In this document: one piece after another, positions 43,877 through 52,662 of the stretch
How the letters are laid out: every line of letters starts with the position of its first letter
Numbering within the stretch: position 1 is the stretch's first letter
Source: Actinacidiphila acididurans
Lineage (GTDB): Bacteria; Actinomycetota; Actinomycetes; Streptomycetales; Streptomycetaceae
Assembly: GCF_016918855.1 (NCBI RefSeq)
Contig: NZ_JADKYB010000007.1
Coordinates: 62,001 to 126,000 of the forward strand
Reading direction: 5' to 3'
DNA: 64,000 bases
The notes under the pieces: model-generated
The model's database searches: none
What the model was told of the DNA's origin: nothing
What the model saw: only the letters and a program-made list of their open reading frames with translations
Program-made: the position numbers and the translations under genes

Positions 43877-44815
43877 ATGACACGCATCGGCAATTCCGTT
43901 CTCGACGTTCACCCGCTGTGCCTGGGCGGCAACGTCTTCGGCTGGACCGCGGACGAAGAGCAGTCCTTCGCCGTGCTGGACGCCTACGCGGCGGCCGGCG
44001 GCGACTTCGTCGACACCGCCGACGTCTACTCCGCATGGGCGCCGGGCAATTCCGGCGGGGAGTCCGAGACGATCATCGGCAGGTGGCTGGCGCGCACCGG
44101 CCGGCGGGACGACATCGTGGTGGCCACGAAGGTCGGTTCGCACCCGGAGTTCAAGGGGCTCAAGGCCGAGACGATCAAGCAGGGCGCCGAGGCGTCGCTG
44201 CGCCGGCTGGGCACCGACCGGATCGACCTGTACTACTCGCACTTCGACGACCTGTCCGTGCCGGTCGAGGAGATCGTCACCGCCCTGGACGCGCTGGTGC
44301 GCGAGGGGAAGGTACGGGTGCTCGGCGCCTCGAACATCTCCCCGGAGCGGCTGGCCGCGTCGCTGGACTTCGCCGAGCGCGAGGGACTGGCCCGGTACGA
44401 GATCATCCAGCCGCAGTACAACCTGGTCGAGCGGGACGCCTACGAGGGCCCGCTGGCGGACCTGGCGCGCGAGCGCGGGTTGTCCGCGGCGCCGTACTAC
44501 GGCCTGGCCCGCGGCTTCCTGACGGGCAAGTACCGGCCGGACGGCGACCGCACCGGGAGCCCGCGCGCCGGACAGGCCGCGGCCTTCCTGGACACCGAAC
44601 GCGGCACCAAGGTGCTGGCCGCGCTGGACGAGGTGGCGGCGGCCCACGACGCCGAGCCCGCCACAGTGGCGCTGGCCTGGCTCGCCGCCCAGCCCACTGT
44701 CGTCGCGCCCATCGCCAGCGCCAGCAAGGTCGAGCAGGTGGCCGCGCTCACCGCGATCGCCGAGCTCAAGCTGACGGACGAGGAGCTCGACCGGTTGACG
44801 GCCGCGTCGGCCTGA
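43877..44815 (+). CDS. Aldo/keto reductase
   Basis: 312 residues from ATG at 43877; a TTG four codons earlier is an alternative. The catalytic tetrad is visible: Asp46 and Tyr51 (FVDTADVYS), Lys85 (ATKVG) and His122 (YYSHFDD). ASNISPERL and YNLVERDAYE are typical of the YajO/AKR11-like group. It uses NADPH to reduce carbonyls; the substrate is unknown. It shares little with the aldo/keto reductase at 1581 beyond the fold. A very strong terminator begins six bases after its stop. Confidence 0.9.
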   Translation: MTRIGNSVLDVHPLCLGGNVFGWTADEEQSFAVLDAYAAAGGDFVDTADVYSAWAPGNSGGESETIIGRWLARTGRRDDIVVATKVGSHPEFKGLKAETIKQGAEASLRRLGTDRIDLYYSHFDDLSVPVEEIVTALDALVREGKVRVLGASNISPERLAASLDFAEREGLARYEIIQPQYNLVERDAYEGPLADLARERGLSAAPYYGLARGFLTGKYRPDGDRTGSPRAGQAAAFLDTERGTKVLAALDEVAAAHDAEPATVALAWLAAQPTVVAPIASASKVEQVAALTAIAELKLTDEELDRLTAASA

Positions 44816-44820
44816 GCCGG

Positions 44821-44899
44821 CCCGCCTCCATAGGGAGGGGGGCCGACTCCCTACCACGGAATCCGCCCCCCTCCCTATGGAGGCGGGGCGGATTTTTTT
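44821..44899 (+). terminator. 23-bp perfect hairpin with T run
   Basis: CCCGCCTCCATAGGGAGGGG and following bases (44821-44843) pair exactly with 44865-44887; loop of 21 bases. A run of T residues follows at 44892-44898. This is the only hairpin noted in the window with a classical T tract, directly after the aldo/keto reductase. Confidence 0.93.
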
Positions 44900-45235
44900 G
44901 CCCAAACTTTGCCGTCACTCGAAAGAAAAAGTTTGTCTTTGGCAACCAGTTACCCATACGGTTGCTCGAAGCAACGAAATGAGCGGAGTGCTCCACCCCG
45001 CCCCGCCCTCGGGTGACCGCGGCGGTTTGCCGCAGGCCACGGGGGGTACACCGGCTTCACCGGAAGCGGAATCGCCCCTCCGCGAAGGGGCGCGACACTC
45101 CGCGAGCTCCCGGCCGGCTTGCCTGTCCCTGCAGCGGAGAGGTCCAGGCACCGGCTGGGGTACGAGGTCCTGGCGGCGGCCGAAGCAGGGGACGGCGGAC
45201 GCCGTCCGCCGGGACCGTTCGCGTAGGGTGCGGGC
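44900..45235. other. Intergenic region with AT-rich segment and small palindrome
   Basis: 336 bases without a credible gene. 44900-44980 is strikingly AT-rich for this genome and includes GTTGCTCGAAGCAAC (44961-44975), a six-base-arm hairpin, preceded by a GCAACC that could pair alternatively with GGTTGC. The rest (45000-45230) is GC-rich and holds the promoter of the following oxidoreductase. Confidence 0.5.
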
Positions 45236-45697
45236 ATGGCCCGGAACATTGCCACCAATACCAAGGTCACCCTCGACGAGTTGCTGGAGTTCGTACGGCC
45301 CCGGCACCGCGCGCTGCTGCTCACCCGCCGCGCGGACGGCGGGCCCCAGGCATCTCCCCTCACCTGCGGAGTGGACAACTCCGGACGGATCGTCATGTCC
45401 ACCTACCCGGAGCGGGCCAAGACCCGCAACGCCCGGCGCGACTCCCGGGTCGGCGTGGTGATCCTGTCCGACGAGTGGAACGGGCCGTGGGTCCAGGTCG
45501 ACGGCACCGCCGAAGTCCTCGACGTCCCCGAGGCGGTCGAGCCGCTGGTGGAGTACTTCCGCAACATCTCCGGCGAGCACCCCGACTGGGCGGAATACCG
45601 CGAGGCGATGCTCCGTCAGGGCAAGTCCCTCATCCGCGTGACCCCCGAGCGCTGGGGCCCGGTCGCCACCGGCGGCTTCCCGGCCCGGCTGGCCTGA
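45236..45697 (+). CDS. PPOX-class, probably F420-dependent, oxidoreductase
   Basis: 153 residues from ATG at 45236. ALLLTRRADGGPQASPLTCG, IVMSTYPERAKTRNARRD and VQVDGTAEVLDVPEAVEPLV form the split beta-barrel of the PNPOx-like family (FMN/F420 binding). The ATRxP-type pattern YPERAKTRNARRD is typical of the TIGR03618-like actinobacterial group that uses F420. The substrate is unknown. It is convergent with the GT39 gene across a region of nested inverted repeats. Confidence 0.85.
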   Translation: MARNIATNTKVTLDELLEFVRPRHRALLLTRRADGGPQASPLTCGVDNSGRIVMSTYPERAKTRNARRDSRVGVVILSDEWNGPWVQVDGTAEVLDVPEAVEPLVEYFRNISGEHPDWAEYREAMLRQGKSLIRVTPERWGPVATGGFPARLA

Positions 45698-45771
45698 CGA
45701 AGCGGTTGCCGGTCCGACGGTACGTGCTGGCCTGACGGCCAGTCCGGCCGGTAACAGGCCGGCCCTGAGCG

Positions 45772-45937
45772 GACTCCGTCCCGGCGCATGACATGAGCCA
45801 TGCGCCGGGACTGCCGGGACTGCCGGGACGGAGTCCCGGCAGCGGTCCGAAGCCCGCGAAGCGGCGCGAGGACCGCAGAAAAAACGGTGCCCGGCATGCG
45901 GTCCGAAGCCCGCGAAGCAGTGCGAGGGCCGCAGAGA
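45772..45937. repeat. Nested inverted repeats and ~40-bp direct repeats between convergent genes
   Basis: GTCCCGGCGCATG (45778-45790) pairs exactly with 45799-45811. A competing 14-base pair GACTCCGTCCCGGC (45772-45785) matches 45822-45835. TGCCGGGAC is repeated in tandem in between. Two ~40-base imperfect direct repeats follow (45842-45880 and 45898-45937), each able to fold on itself. It probably acts as a terminator region for both convergent genes. Confidence 0.75.
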
Positions 45938-45939
45938 AC

Positions 45940-48411
45940 TCAGGACTGCGTTGCGGCCGTAAGGTCGTAAACCGTCGTGCCGCCGATCGTCGTGGCCTTG
46001 TAGTGGGCCTCGACCCATGAGGTGATCTGGGACGCCGTGCCCGAGGAGCCGGGGCCGCCGAAGCCGCCGCCTCCGCTGCCGTCCGCAGCCCCGAAGCCGC
46101 CGCCTCCGCTGCCGTCCGCAGCCCCGAAGCCGCCGCCTCCGCCGAAGCCACCCGCACCGCCGATGAAGTAGTGGATGCGGCCGGCCGCGACGTACGCCTG
46201 GAACTGGGCGAGCGTCGGGGAGGGGTCGGTGCCGTTGAAGCCGCCGACGGGCATGACGGGCCGACCGGTGGCGAGTTGGTAGCTGGCCTGGTTCTGCGAG
46301 CCGACGGTCGCCGCCACCCAGGTGTACTTCCCGGCGTCCTTCAGCAGGGCCGTCTTCATCGCCGCGCTGACCTGGGCACCGTCGAGGAGGCCGCCCATGC
46401 CGCCGCCACCGCCGGGCCGGCCGCCCATGCCGCCGCGGCCCGTACCCGTGCCACCCGGGGCCGTGCCGGTGCCGCCGCCTGCGGCCGTACCGCCGGGCGC
46501 CGTACCCGTACCACCGCCCGCGCCGGCCGTACCCCCGGGGAAGCCCGGGAAGCCGCCGTTGCCGCCGCCCGCCGCGCCCGTACCGCCGCCCGGGAACCCG
46601 GGGAAGCCGGTGCCGCCGCCCGGAGCGCCTTGAGGGAACTGGCCGCCGCGGCCGCCGAACGCCCCGCGCGGACCGCCCCCGCCGAAGCCGCCGAACCCAC
46701 CGGGTCCGCCGCGGCCGCCGCTCACCGCGGGGCCGGCCGTGACGATGGAGCCGCGGTGACCGGTGTTCACGGTGTCGAGGGTGTAGCCGACCGGGCCGCC
46801 GAGGATCGCGGCGAGCCCCACGACGGCGCAGAGCACGCCCAGCCGGGCCGCCGGGCGCCCGGCGGGGGCGGAGGAAGCGGAGGGCCTCAGTCCGGGCAGG
46901 AGGGTCGCCAGGAGGCCGCCCGCGGCCACCACCGCGGCCGCCACGACGGCGACCCGCAGCCAGGGGTGGAAGGACGGCGAGCGGTCAAGCAGGTCGTACG
47001 CGAGCAGGGCCGTGCCGACGACCGTCGCCGCGAGGGCGACCACCGCGGCCGGGTGCCCGCGCCGCCGCCACAGGTCGGCCGCGCCCATGCCGACGAGCGC
47101 GGCGATGTAGGGCGCGAGGGCGATGTTGTAGTACTGGTGGAAGATTCCCGACATGAAGCTGAAGGTCAGGAAGGTCATCAGCAGGGAGCCGCCCCACACC
47201 AGGTAGGCGGCCCGCCCGAGGTCGGTGCGGGCGGCCCGGCGGGTGAGCCACAGGCCGGCCAGCAGCGCGACGAACGCGGCCGGCAGCAGCCAGGCGATCT
47301 GCCCGCCCATGTCGGTGCCGAACAGGCGGCCGATGCCGGTCGCGCCCCAGCGCCCGCCGCCGCCCGGGCCGCCGCCCCCGCCGACGCTCCCGGTCTCGTT
47401 GCCGGTGATCCGGCCGAAGCCGTTGTAGCCGAAGGTCAGCGACAGGAAGCTGTTGTCCTGGGAGCCGCCGATGTACGGGCGGGACGACGCGGGCCACAGT
47501 TGCACGATGGCCACCCACCACCCGCCGGCCAGCACCATCGCGGCACCCGCGGCCAGCAGTTGCAGCAGCCGGCGGCGCAGCCGGGTGGGCCCGCAGACCG
47601 CGTAGACCACGGCCAGCGGCGGCAGGATCAGCCACGCCTGGAGGGTCTTGACCAGGAAGGCGAGGCCGAAGACGGCGCCCGCCGCGACCAGCCACCGGGT
47701 CCGGCCGTCCTCCAGGGCGCGCAGCACGCAGGCGACCGCGACCACCATGAGCAGGGCGAGCAGCGCGTCCGGGTTGTTGAAGCGGAACATCAGGGCGGCG
47801 ACCGGGGTGACGGCGAGCACCGCGCCCGCCAGCAGCCCGGCGCCGGGTCCTGACCGGCGGCGCACCGCGGCGTACAGGACGCCGACCGCGGCGACGCCCA
47901 TCAGCGCCTCGGGCACCAGGATCTGCCAGGAGCCGAGGCCGAAGAGGCGTACGGACAGGGCCATCGGCCACAGCGCGGCCGGCGGCTTGTCCACGGTGAT
48001 GGAGTTGGCCGCGTCGGAGGAGCCGAAGAAGAACGCCTTCCAGCTCTGGCTGCCGGCCTGGACGGCGGCGGAGTAGAAGGAGTTGGCGTAGCCGGAGGAG
48101 CTGAGGTTCCACAGGTAGAGGACGAGGGTGCCCAGCAGCAGGGCGAGCAGCCCGGGCCGGGCCCACGCCGGATCCCCGGGCCGGCCCCGCAGCCACCGCG
48201 CCGCGCGGCCGGCTGCGGCGGGCGGTTCCGCGACCGGACGGCCGAAGTCCGGCACACCGGGCTCCGCCGGTGCTCCCGGCACGCCGGGCGGCCCCGGCAG
48301 CCGGGCCACGCCCGGCGCCCCCTGCTCCTGCGGGGTCCCAGGCGTCGCGCCGCCCCCCGGCGCTGCGCCCGCGGCGGGTGCTCCGTACGGGATGTTGCTC
48401 GGCGCGGTCAT
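45940..48411 (-). CDS. GT39-type membrane glycosyltransferase with Gly-rich extension
   Basis: 823 residues from ATG at 48411. A Pro/Gly/Ala-rich N-terminus (about 1-70) leads to roughly 12-13 membrane helices. The first loop holds the ArnT/PMT-like motif GSSDAANSITVDKPPAALWP with its catalytic-type Asp residues, and SVRLFGLGSWQILVPEALMG follows. After the membrane part is a ~120-residue Gly/Phe/Pro-rich region, a small folded domain (KYTWVAATVGSQNQASYQLA, PVMPVGGFNGTDPSPTLAQF) and a repeated GGGGFGAADGS unit. It probably transfers a sugar from a polyprenyl carrier to a surface acceptor. ATGA overlap with the GT2-GtrA gene upstream gives the likely sugar supplier. Confidence 0.87.
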   Translation of the reverse strand: MTAPSNIPYGAPAAGAAPGGGATPGTPQEQGAPGVARLPGPPGVPGAPAEPGVPDFGRPVAEPPAAAGRAARWLRGRPGDPAWARPGLLALLLGTLVLYLWNLSSSGYANSFYSAAVQAGSQSWKAFFFGSSDAANSITVDKPPAALWPMALSVRLFGLGSWQILVPEALMGVAAVGVLYAAVRRRSGPGAGLLAGAVLAVTPVAALMFRFNNPDALLALLMVVAVACVLRALEDGRTRWLVAAGAVFGLAFLVKTLQAWLILPPLAVVYAVCGPTRLRRRLLQLLAAGAAMVLAGGWWVAIVQLWPASSRPYIGGSQDNSFLSLTFGYNGFGRITGNETGSVGGGGGPGGGGRWGATGIGRLFGTDMGGQIAWLLPAAFVALLAGLWLTRRAARTDLGRAAYLVWGGSLLMTFLTFSFMSGIFHQYYNIALAPYIAALVGMGAADLWRRRGHPAAVVALAATVVGTALLAYDLLDRSPSFHPWLRVAVVAAAVVAAGGLLATLLPGLRPSASSAPAGRPAARLGVLCAVVGLAAILGGPVGYTLDTVNTGHRGSIVTAGPAVSGGRGGPGGFGGFGGGGPRGAFGGRGGQFPQGAPGGGTGFPGFPGGGTGAAGGGNGGFPGFPGGTAGAGGGTGTAPGGTAAGGGTGTAPGGTGTGRGGMGGRPGGGGGMGGLLDGAQVSAAMKTALLKDAGKYTWVAATVGSQNQASYQLATGRPVMPVGGFNGTDPSPTLAQFQAYVAAGRIHYFIGGAGGFGGGGGFGAADGSGGGGFGAADGSGGGGFGGPGSSGTASQITSWVEAHYKATTIGGTTVYDLTAATQS
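46061..46140. repeat. 33-bp tandem repeat in the GT39 gene
   Basis: Two exact 33-base units (46061-46093, 46094-46126) and part of a third encode the Gly-Phe-Gly-Ala-Ala-Asp-Gly-Ser-rich tail. Unit length keeps the reading frame. Confidence 0.85.
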
Positions 48412-49901
48412 CGGGAACTCCTGGAGTCGTCGGGTACGTCGGGTACGTCGGGGAGACCGGGTACGGGGGCGGACCGCCCGCCGCGCGGGGATACGGGGCC
48501 TGACCGCTGTGCGCCGCCCCGGCCGGCCACAGGACCGGTCACGGCGCCCGGCGCCGGGCCGGACGCGGAACCGGCGGCACTCGCGGGCGCCCCCGCGGCA
48601 GCCGGCACCACGCCGTCGGGCCGGACAGCGGCCGGCGCCCCCGCCCCGTCCGGGAACAGCCAGGCCCGGAACAGCAGGAAGCGCAGCACTGTGGCCGCCA
48701 GGTTCGCCGCGAGCAGGACGGCCAGTTCGGTGCCGTGGCTGGGGTGGGCGGTGGCGGTGTGCAGGGCGGCCAGCGAGCCGCTGGTGAGGGCGAGGCCGAT
48801 GGCGAAGACCACGAGGCCCTGCGCCTGGTGGCGGACGGCGCCGCCGCGGCCGCGGACGCCGAAGGTGAGGCGGCGGTTGGCGGCGGTGTTGGCGAAGGCG
48901 GACAGCAGCAGGGCGAGCGCGTTGGCGGCCTGGGCGCCGGTGCCGGTCCGGAAGAGGGCGTAGAGGGCCAGGTAGAACAGGGTGCTCAGGGCGCCGATCA
49001 CGCAGAAGCCGAGGAGCTGGCGGGCCAGTCCCGCGGGCACGCCGGGCAGGTCGCGGTCGCGCGGGTCGTCGCCGAAGGGGCGGCGCAGCCGGTCCAGCGC
49101 GAGCCGGCCGGTGGCCAGCGCCCTGCCCACCCGCCAGACGCCCTTGAGGTCGGCGGCGGCGGTGCGGACGATGTCGACACTGCTGTCGGGGTCGTCCACC
49201 CAGTCCACCGGGACCTCGTGGATGCGCAGGCCCGCGCGTTCGGCGAGCACCAGCATCTCGGTGTCGAAGAACCAGCCGGTGTCCTCGACCATGGGCAGCA
49301 GCCGCTGGGCCACGTCACCGCGGATCGCCTTGAAGCCGCACTGGGCGTCGGAGAAGCGCGCGGCCAGCGAGCCGCGCAGGATCAGGTTGTAGGCCCGGGA
49401 GACGAACTCCCGCTTCGCGCCGCGCACCACCCGCGAGGAGCGGGTCAGCCGGGAGCCGATGGCCAGGTCGGAGTGGCCGGAGATGAGCGGGGCGACCAGC
49501 GGCAGCAGCGCGTTCAGGTCGGTGGAAAGGTCCACGTCCATGTACGCCAGCACGGGCGCCTCGGACGCGGTCCACACGGTGCGCAGCGCCCGGCCGCGGC
49601 CCTTCTGCTCCAGCCGGAAGGACATGACCTGCGGCAGCTCGGCGGCCAGCGCCTTGGCGACGGCCGAGGTCAGATCGGTGCTCGCGTTGTCCGCGATGGT
49701 GATCCGGAACGGGTAGGGGAAGGTGCCCGACAGGTGCGCGTGCAGCCGCCGCACGCACGGTTCGAGGTCTTTCTCCTCGTTGTGGACGGGGACGACCACG
49801 TCCAGCACGGGAGGAACGGGGGCGCCGGCCGGAGGGGCGGGCGCTGCGGCCGTGACCGGCAGGTGCTGCCGGGCGGGCAGATCGCCGAAGTTGGTTCGCA
49901 T
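48408..49901 (-). CDS. Fusion of GT2 dolichyl-phosphate-sugar synthase-like domain and GtrA
   Basis: 497 residues from ATG at 49901. Residues ~30-270 are a GT2 domain: LDVVVPVHNEEKDLEPCVRR, ITIADNASTD, the DxD-like YMDVDLSTD, and SDAQCGFKAIRGDVAQRLLP. Residues ~300-430 are a GtrA-like four-helix unit (FCVIGALSTLFYLALYALF, FANTAANRRLTFG), followed by an Ala/Pro tail. GT2 makes polyprenyl-phosphate-sugar, GtrA helps flip it, and the co-translated GT39 uses it on the outer face. This is a complete three-activity glycosylation unit in two genes. Confidence 0.9.
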   Translation of the reverse strand: MRTNFGDLPARQHLPVTAAAPAPPAGAPVPPVLDVVVPVHNEEKDLEPCVRRLHAHLSGTFPYPFRITIADNASTDLTSAVAKALAAELPQVMSFRLEQKGRGRALRTVWTASEAPVLAYMDVDLSTDLNALLPLVAPLISGHSDLAIGSRLTRSSRVVRGAKREFVSRAYNLILRGSLAARFSDAQCGFKAIRGDVAQRLLPMVEDTGWFFDTEMLVLAERAGLRIHEVPVDWVDDPDSSVDIVRTAAADLKGVWRVGRALATGRLALDRLRRPFGDDPRDRDLPGVPAGLARQLLGFCVIGALSTLFYLALYALFRTGTGAQAANALALLLSAFANTAANRRLTFGVRGRGGAVRHQAQGLVVFAIGLALTSGSLAALHTATAHPSHGTELAVLLAANLAATVLRFLLFRAWLFPDGAGAPAAVRPDGVVPAAAGAPASAAGSASGPAPGAVTGPVAGRGGAQRSGPVSPRGGRSAPVPGLPDVPDVPDDSRSSR

Positions 49902-49926
49902 GCCTCGACGGTCGGCGGCCGCCCTG

Positions 49927-51507
49927 TCACGAGCGTGTGGCGGGGCTGGGCAGGGCCTGTGAGTGCGCGGCCGCCCGCACGTCGCGCCCTCGGGGAAGGG
50001 TGACGGTGAACACCGTACGGCCGGGTGCGCTCTCGACGCCGACCTCGCCGCCGTGGGCGGTGACCACGGACCGCACGATGGCCAGCCCCAGTCCGGTGCT
50101 GCCGGCGGCGCGGGAGCGGGAGGCGTCGCCGCGGGCGAACCGTTCGAAGACGTGGCCGCTCAGTTCCGGCGGGATGCCGGGGCCGTCGTCCTGGATCTGC
50201 AGGCACACCGAGGCGCCGTCGTGGCGCACCCGGGCGGTGACGGTGGTGCCCGGCGGGGTGTGGGTGCGGGCGTTGGCCAGCAGGTTGGTGAGCACCTGGT
50301 GCAGGCGGTCGGCATCGCCGTGGACGGTGGCAGGCTCGTCGGGCAGGTCCAGCCGCCAGATGTGGCCGGTGCCGGCCGCGCGGGCGTCGCTGACCGCGTC
50401 CACCACCAGCGGCGACAGGTCGGTCTCGGCCAGGCTCAGCGGGCGGCCGGCGTCGAGCCGGGCAAGCAGCAGCAGGTCCTCGACGAGGGTGGTCATGCGG
50501 TCGGCCTCGGACTCGATCCGGCCGAGGGCGTGCCGGGTGTCGGGGCCGAGCTGTTCCGGGCCGCGCCGGGTGAGTTCGGCGTAGCCGCGGATGGAGGCCA
50601 GCGGCGTACGCAGTTCGTGGCTGGCGTCGGCGACGAACCGGCGGACCCGGGTCTCGCTCTCCTGCCGGGCGTGCAGCGCGGAGCCGACGTGGCCGAGCAT
50701 GCGGTTGAGGGCCGCGCCGACCTGGCCGACCTCGGTGCGCGGGTCGGTGTCGGAGTCGGGCACCCGCTCGTGCAGGGCCACTTCGCCGCGGTGCAGGGGC
50801 AGTTCGGAGACGCGGGTGGCGGTGGCGGCGACCCGGCGCAGCGGCTGGAGGGCGATCCGCATCAGGGCGGCGCCGGCCAGCCCAGCGGCGACCAGGCCGG
50901 CCGCGGACACCGAGACCTCCACCCACAGCAGGGTGCCCAGGGTGTCCTGGACGCTCTTGGTGGACAGGCCGACCACGACGGTGGGGGTACGGCCGCCGGG
51001 CTGGGAGGAGGCGGCCCGGAAAGTGCCGAGGTCGGGGATGTGCAGGGTGTGGGTGCGGCCGTCGAGCGGGACCGTGGCGAAGGCGGCGGCCTGTTTCGCG
51101 GTGAGCGGGTCGGCGATCAGGGAGCCGCTGCCGGTGCGGGCGGCGCTGACCGAGGCCTGGGTGACGTTTCCGGCCGGGCCGACGACCGCGCCGACGGTGT
51201 CGCCGGGCTGGCCGCCGCCGACCAGGAAGCCCAGCGGTGGCCCGGCCGCGCGGTCCGGCCGCGGCGGGGCCGGGAGGCCGGCCCCCGGCGGCGGGGCCCC
51301 GTCGTGCGCGGCTCCGTCGTCGTGTCCGGAGGCGCGCAGGGCCAGTTCCTGCACCTTGCCGTCGAGCTGGCCGTAAAGGAAGTCGTGCAGGGCGAAGATG
51401 GTGACGGCGCCGATCACCGCGCAGACCACCGCGACCAGCGCGACGCAGGAGGCGACCAGCCGTCTGCGCAGCGACCAGCGGCGGCGGGTCCGGCGGAGCT
51501 GGATCAC
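49927..51507 (-). CDS. Sensor histidine kinase
   Basis: 526 residues from GTG at 51507, coupled to the regulator by a GTGA overlap. Helix 1 is near 18-40 (LVASCVALVAVVCAVIGAV), followed by an extracytoplasmic sensor of about 150 residues, a second helix, HAMP (ALQPLRRVAATATRVSELPL), the H-box DASHELRTPLASIRGYAELT with His297, the N-box LTNLLANARTHTPPGT, G1 DDGPGIPPE, and G2 STGLGLAIV. It is a standard PhoR/TcrY-like membrane kinase. The GT2-GtrA gene follows 26 bases downstream. Confidence 0.92.
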   Translation of the reverse strand: MIQLRRTRRRWSLRRRLVASCVALVAVVCAVIGAVTIFALHDFLYGQLDGKVQELALRASGHDDGAAHDGAPPPGAGLPAPPRPDRAAGPPLGFLVGGGQPGDTVGAVVGPAGNVTQASVSAARTGSGSLIADPLTAKQAAAFATVPLDGRTHTLHIPDLGTFRAASSQPGGRTPTVVVGLSTKSVQDTLGTLLWVEVSVSAAGLVAAGLAGAALMRIALQPLRRVAATATRVSELPLHRGEVALHERVPDSDTDPRTEVGQVGAALNRMLGHVGSALHARQESETRVRRFVADASHELRTPLASIRGYAELTRRGPEQLGPDTRHALGRIESEADRMTTLVEDLLLLARLDAGRPLSLAETDLSPLVVDAVSDARAAGTGHIWRLDLPDEPATVHGDADRLHQVLTNLLANARTHTPPGTTVTARVRHDGASVCLQIQDDGPGIPPELSGHVFERFARGDASRSRAAGSTGLGLAIVRSVVTAHGGEVGVESAPGRTVFTVTLPRGRDVRAAAHSQALPSPATRS

Positions 51508-52463
51508 GCCGGCTCGCCGGGCTTGATCAGGTAGCCGGCGCCGCGCCGGGTGTGGATCATCGGGGGCCGGCCGACGTCGATCTTGCGGCGCAGGTAGGAG
51601 ATGTACAGCTCGACCACGTTGGCCTGGCCGCCGAAGTCGTACGACCACACCCGGTCGAGGATCTGCGCCTTGCTGAGCACGCGGCGCGGGTTGCGCATCA
51701 GGTAGCGCAGCAGCTCGAACTCGGTGGCGGTCAGGTGGATGTTCGCGCCGCCGCGGCTGACCTCGTGGCTGTCCTCGTTGAGCACCAGGTCGCCGACGAC
51801 CAGCAGCGATTCGTTGCGCACGGCGGCGGCTCCGGAGCGGCGGAGCAGGCCGCGCAGCCGGGCGACGACCTCTTCCAGGGAGAACGGCTTGGTGACGTAG
51901 TCGTCGCCGCCGGCGGTGAGCCCGGCGATGCGGTCCTCGACGGCGTCCTTGGCGGTCAGGAACAGCACGGGCACGTCCGGGGTCTCGCGGCGCAGCCTGG
52001 CCAGCACCTCCAGGCCGTCCATGTCCGGCAGCATCACGTCGAGGACCACCGCGTCGGGCCGGGCCTCGCGGGCGGCCCGAAGCGCGGAGGCGCCGTCGGA
52101 CTCGGTGCGCACCTGCCAGCCCTCGTAGCGCAGCGCCATGGACAGCAGGTCGGCCAGCGGCGCCTCGTCGTCGACGACCAGGACCCGCACGGGGGAGCCG
52201 TCGGGCCGGGCGAGGTCGAGGGCCGGGGCCGTGGCGGGGCCCGGGGCGGAGGAGGCGGGGCGCTGGGCCGGGACGGTCCGGGGCACGGCGGCGGCGCGCG
52301 GGGCCGCGGGCGCGGTCCGGGCAGCGGCGTTACGGGCGGTCGCCGCGGTACGGGCGGCCGCGGCGCGGGCGGCGGTCGTACCGGTCGCGGTGCCACGGCC
52401 GACGGCGGTACGGGCGCCGGGGACGCCCGTCGAACGGTTCGGGAGCGGTGAGGTGTTAGCCAT
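51504..52463 (-). CDS. OmpR-family response regulator with long Ala-rich N-terminal extension
   Basis: 319 residues from ATG at 52463. The first ~90 residues are a low-complexity Ala/Thr/Arg/Pro segment absent from typical OmpR regulators (~225 residues). The receiver then starts VRVLVVDDEAPLADLL, with phospho-acceptor Asp142 (VVLDVMLPDMDG), FLTAKDA and YVTKPF. The winged-helix effector has LTATEFELLRYLMRNPRRVL and ends RRGAGYLIKPGEPA. If a later start were used the gene would be conventional, but none has a better ribosome site that I can see. First gene of the four-gene unit. Confidence 0.9.
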   Translation of the reverse strand: MANTSPLPNRSTGVPGARTAVGRGTATGTTAARAAAARTAATARNAAARTAPAAPRAAAVPRTVPAQRPASSAPGPATAPALDLARPDGSPVRVLVVDDEAPLADLLSMALRYEGWQVRTESDGASALRAAREARPDAVVLDVMLPDMDGLEVLARLRRETPDVPVLFLTAKDAVEDRIAGLTAGGDDYVTKPFSLEEVVARLRGLLRRSGAAAVRNESLLVVGDLVLNEDSHEVSRGGANIHLTATEFELLRYLMRNPRRVLSKAQILDRVWSYDFGGQANVVELYISYLRRKIDVGRPPMIHTRRGAGYLIKPGEPA

Positions 52464-52662
52464 GGTGGACACCCTGTGGGCGCGCTATGAAAACAGCCTT
52501 GGCCGTTTCTGTGAAACGTCTGAGAATCCACGCGAGGAGAACCGGTCGGCACCTCCACCGGACACGTAACCGGATGGCCGAAAATGATCACTTGCGGTCA
52601 CCGATGGTGGAGATCCGGTCGCGGGGCGTGTCGGCCGGACTGATCGGCGTACGTTCTGCCCT

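Noticed and set aside
44900..45235. Small gene in the AT-rich intergenic region
   Set aside because: Frames here have no ribosome site with a sensible start and read as Arg/Pro/Gly-rich shadows.
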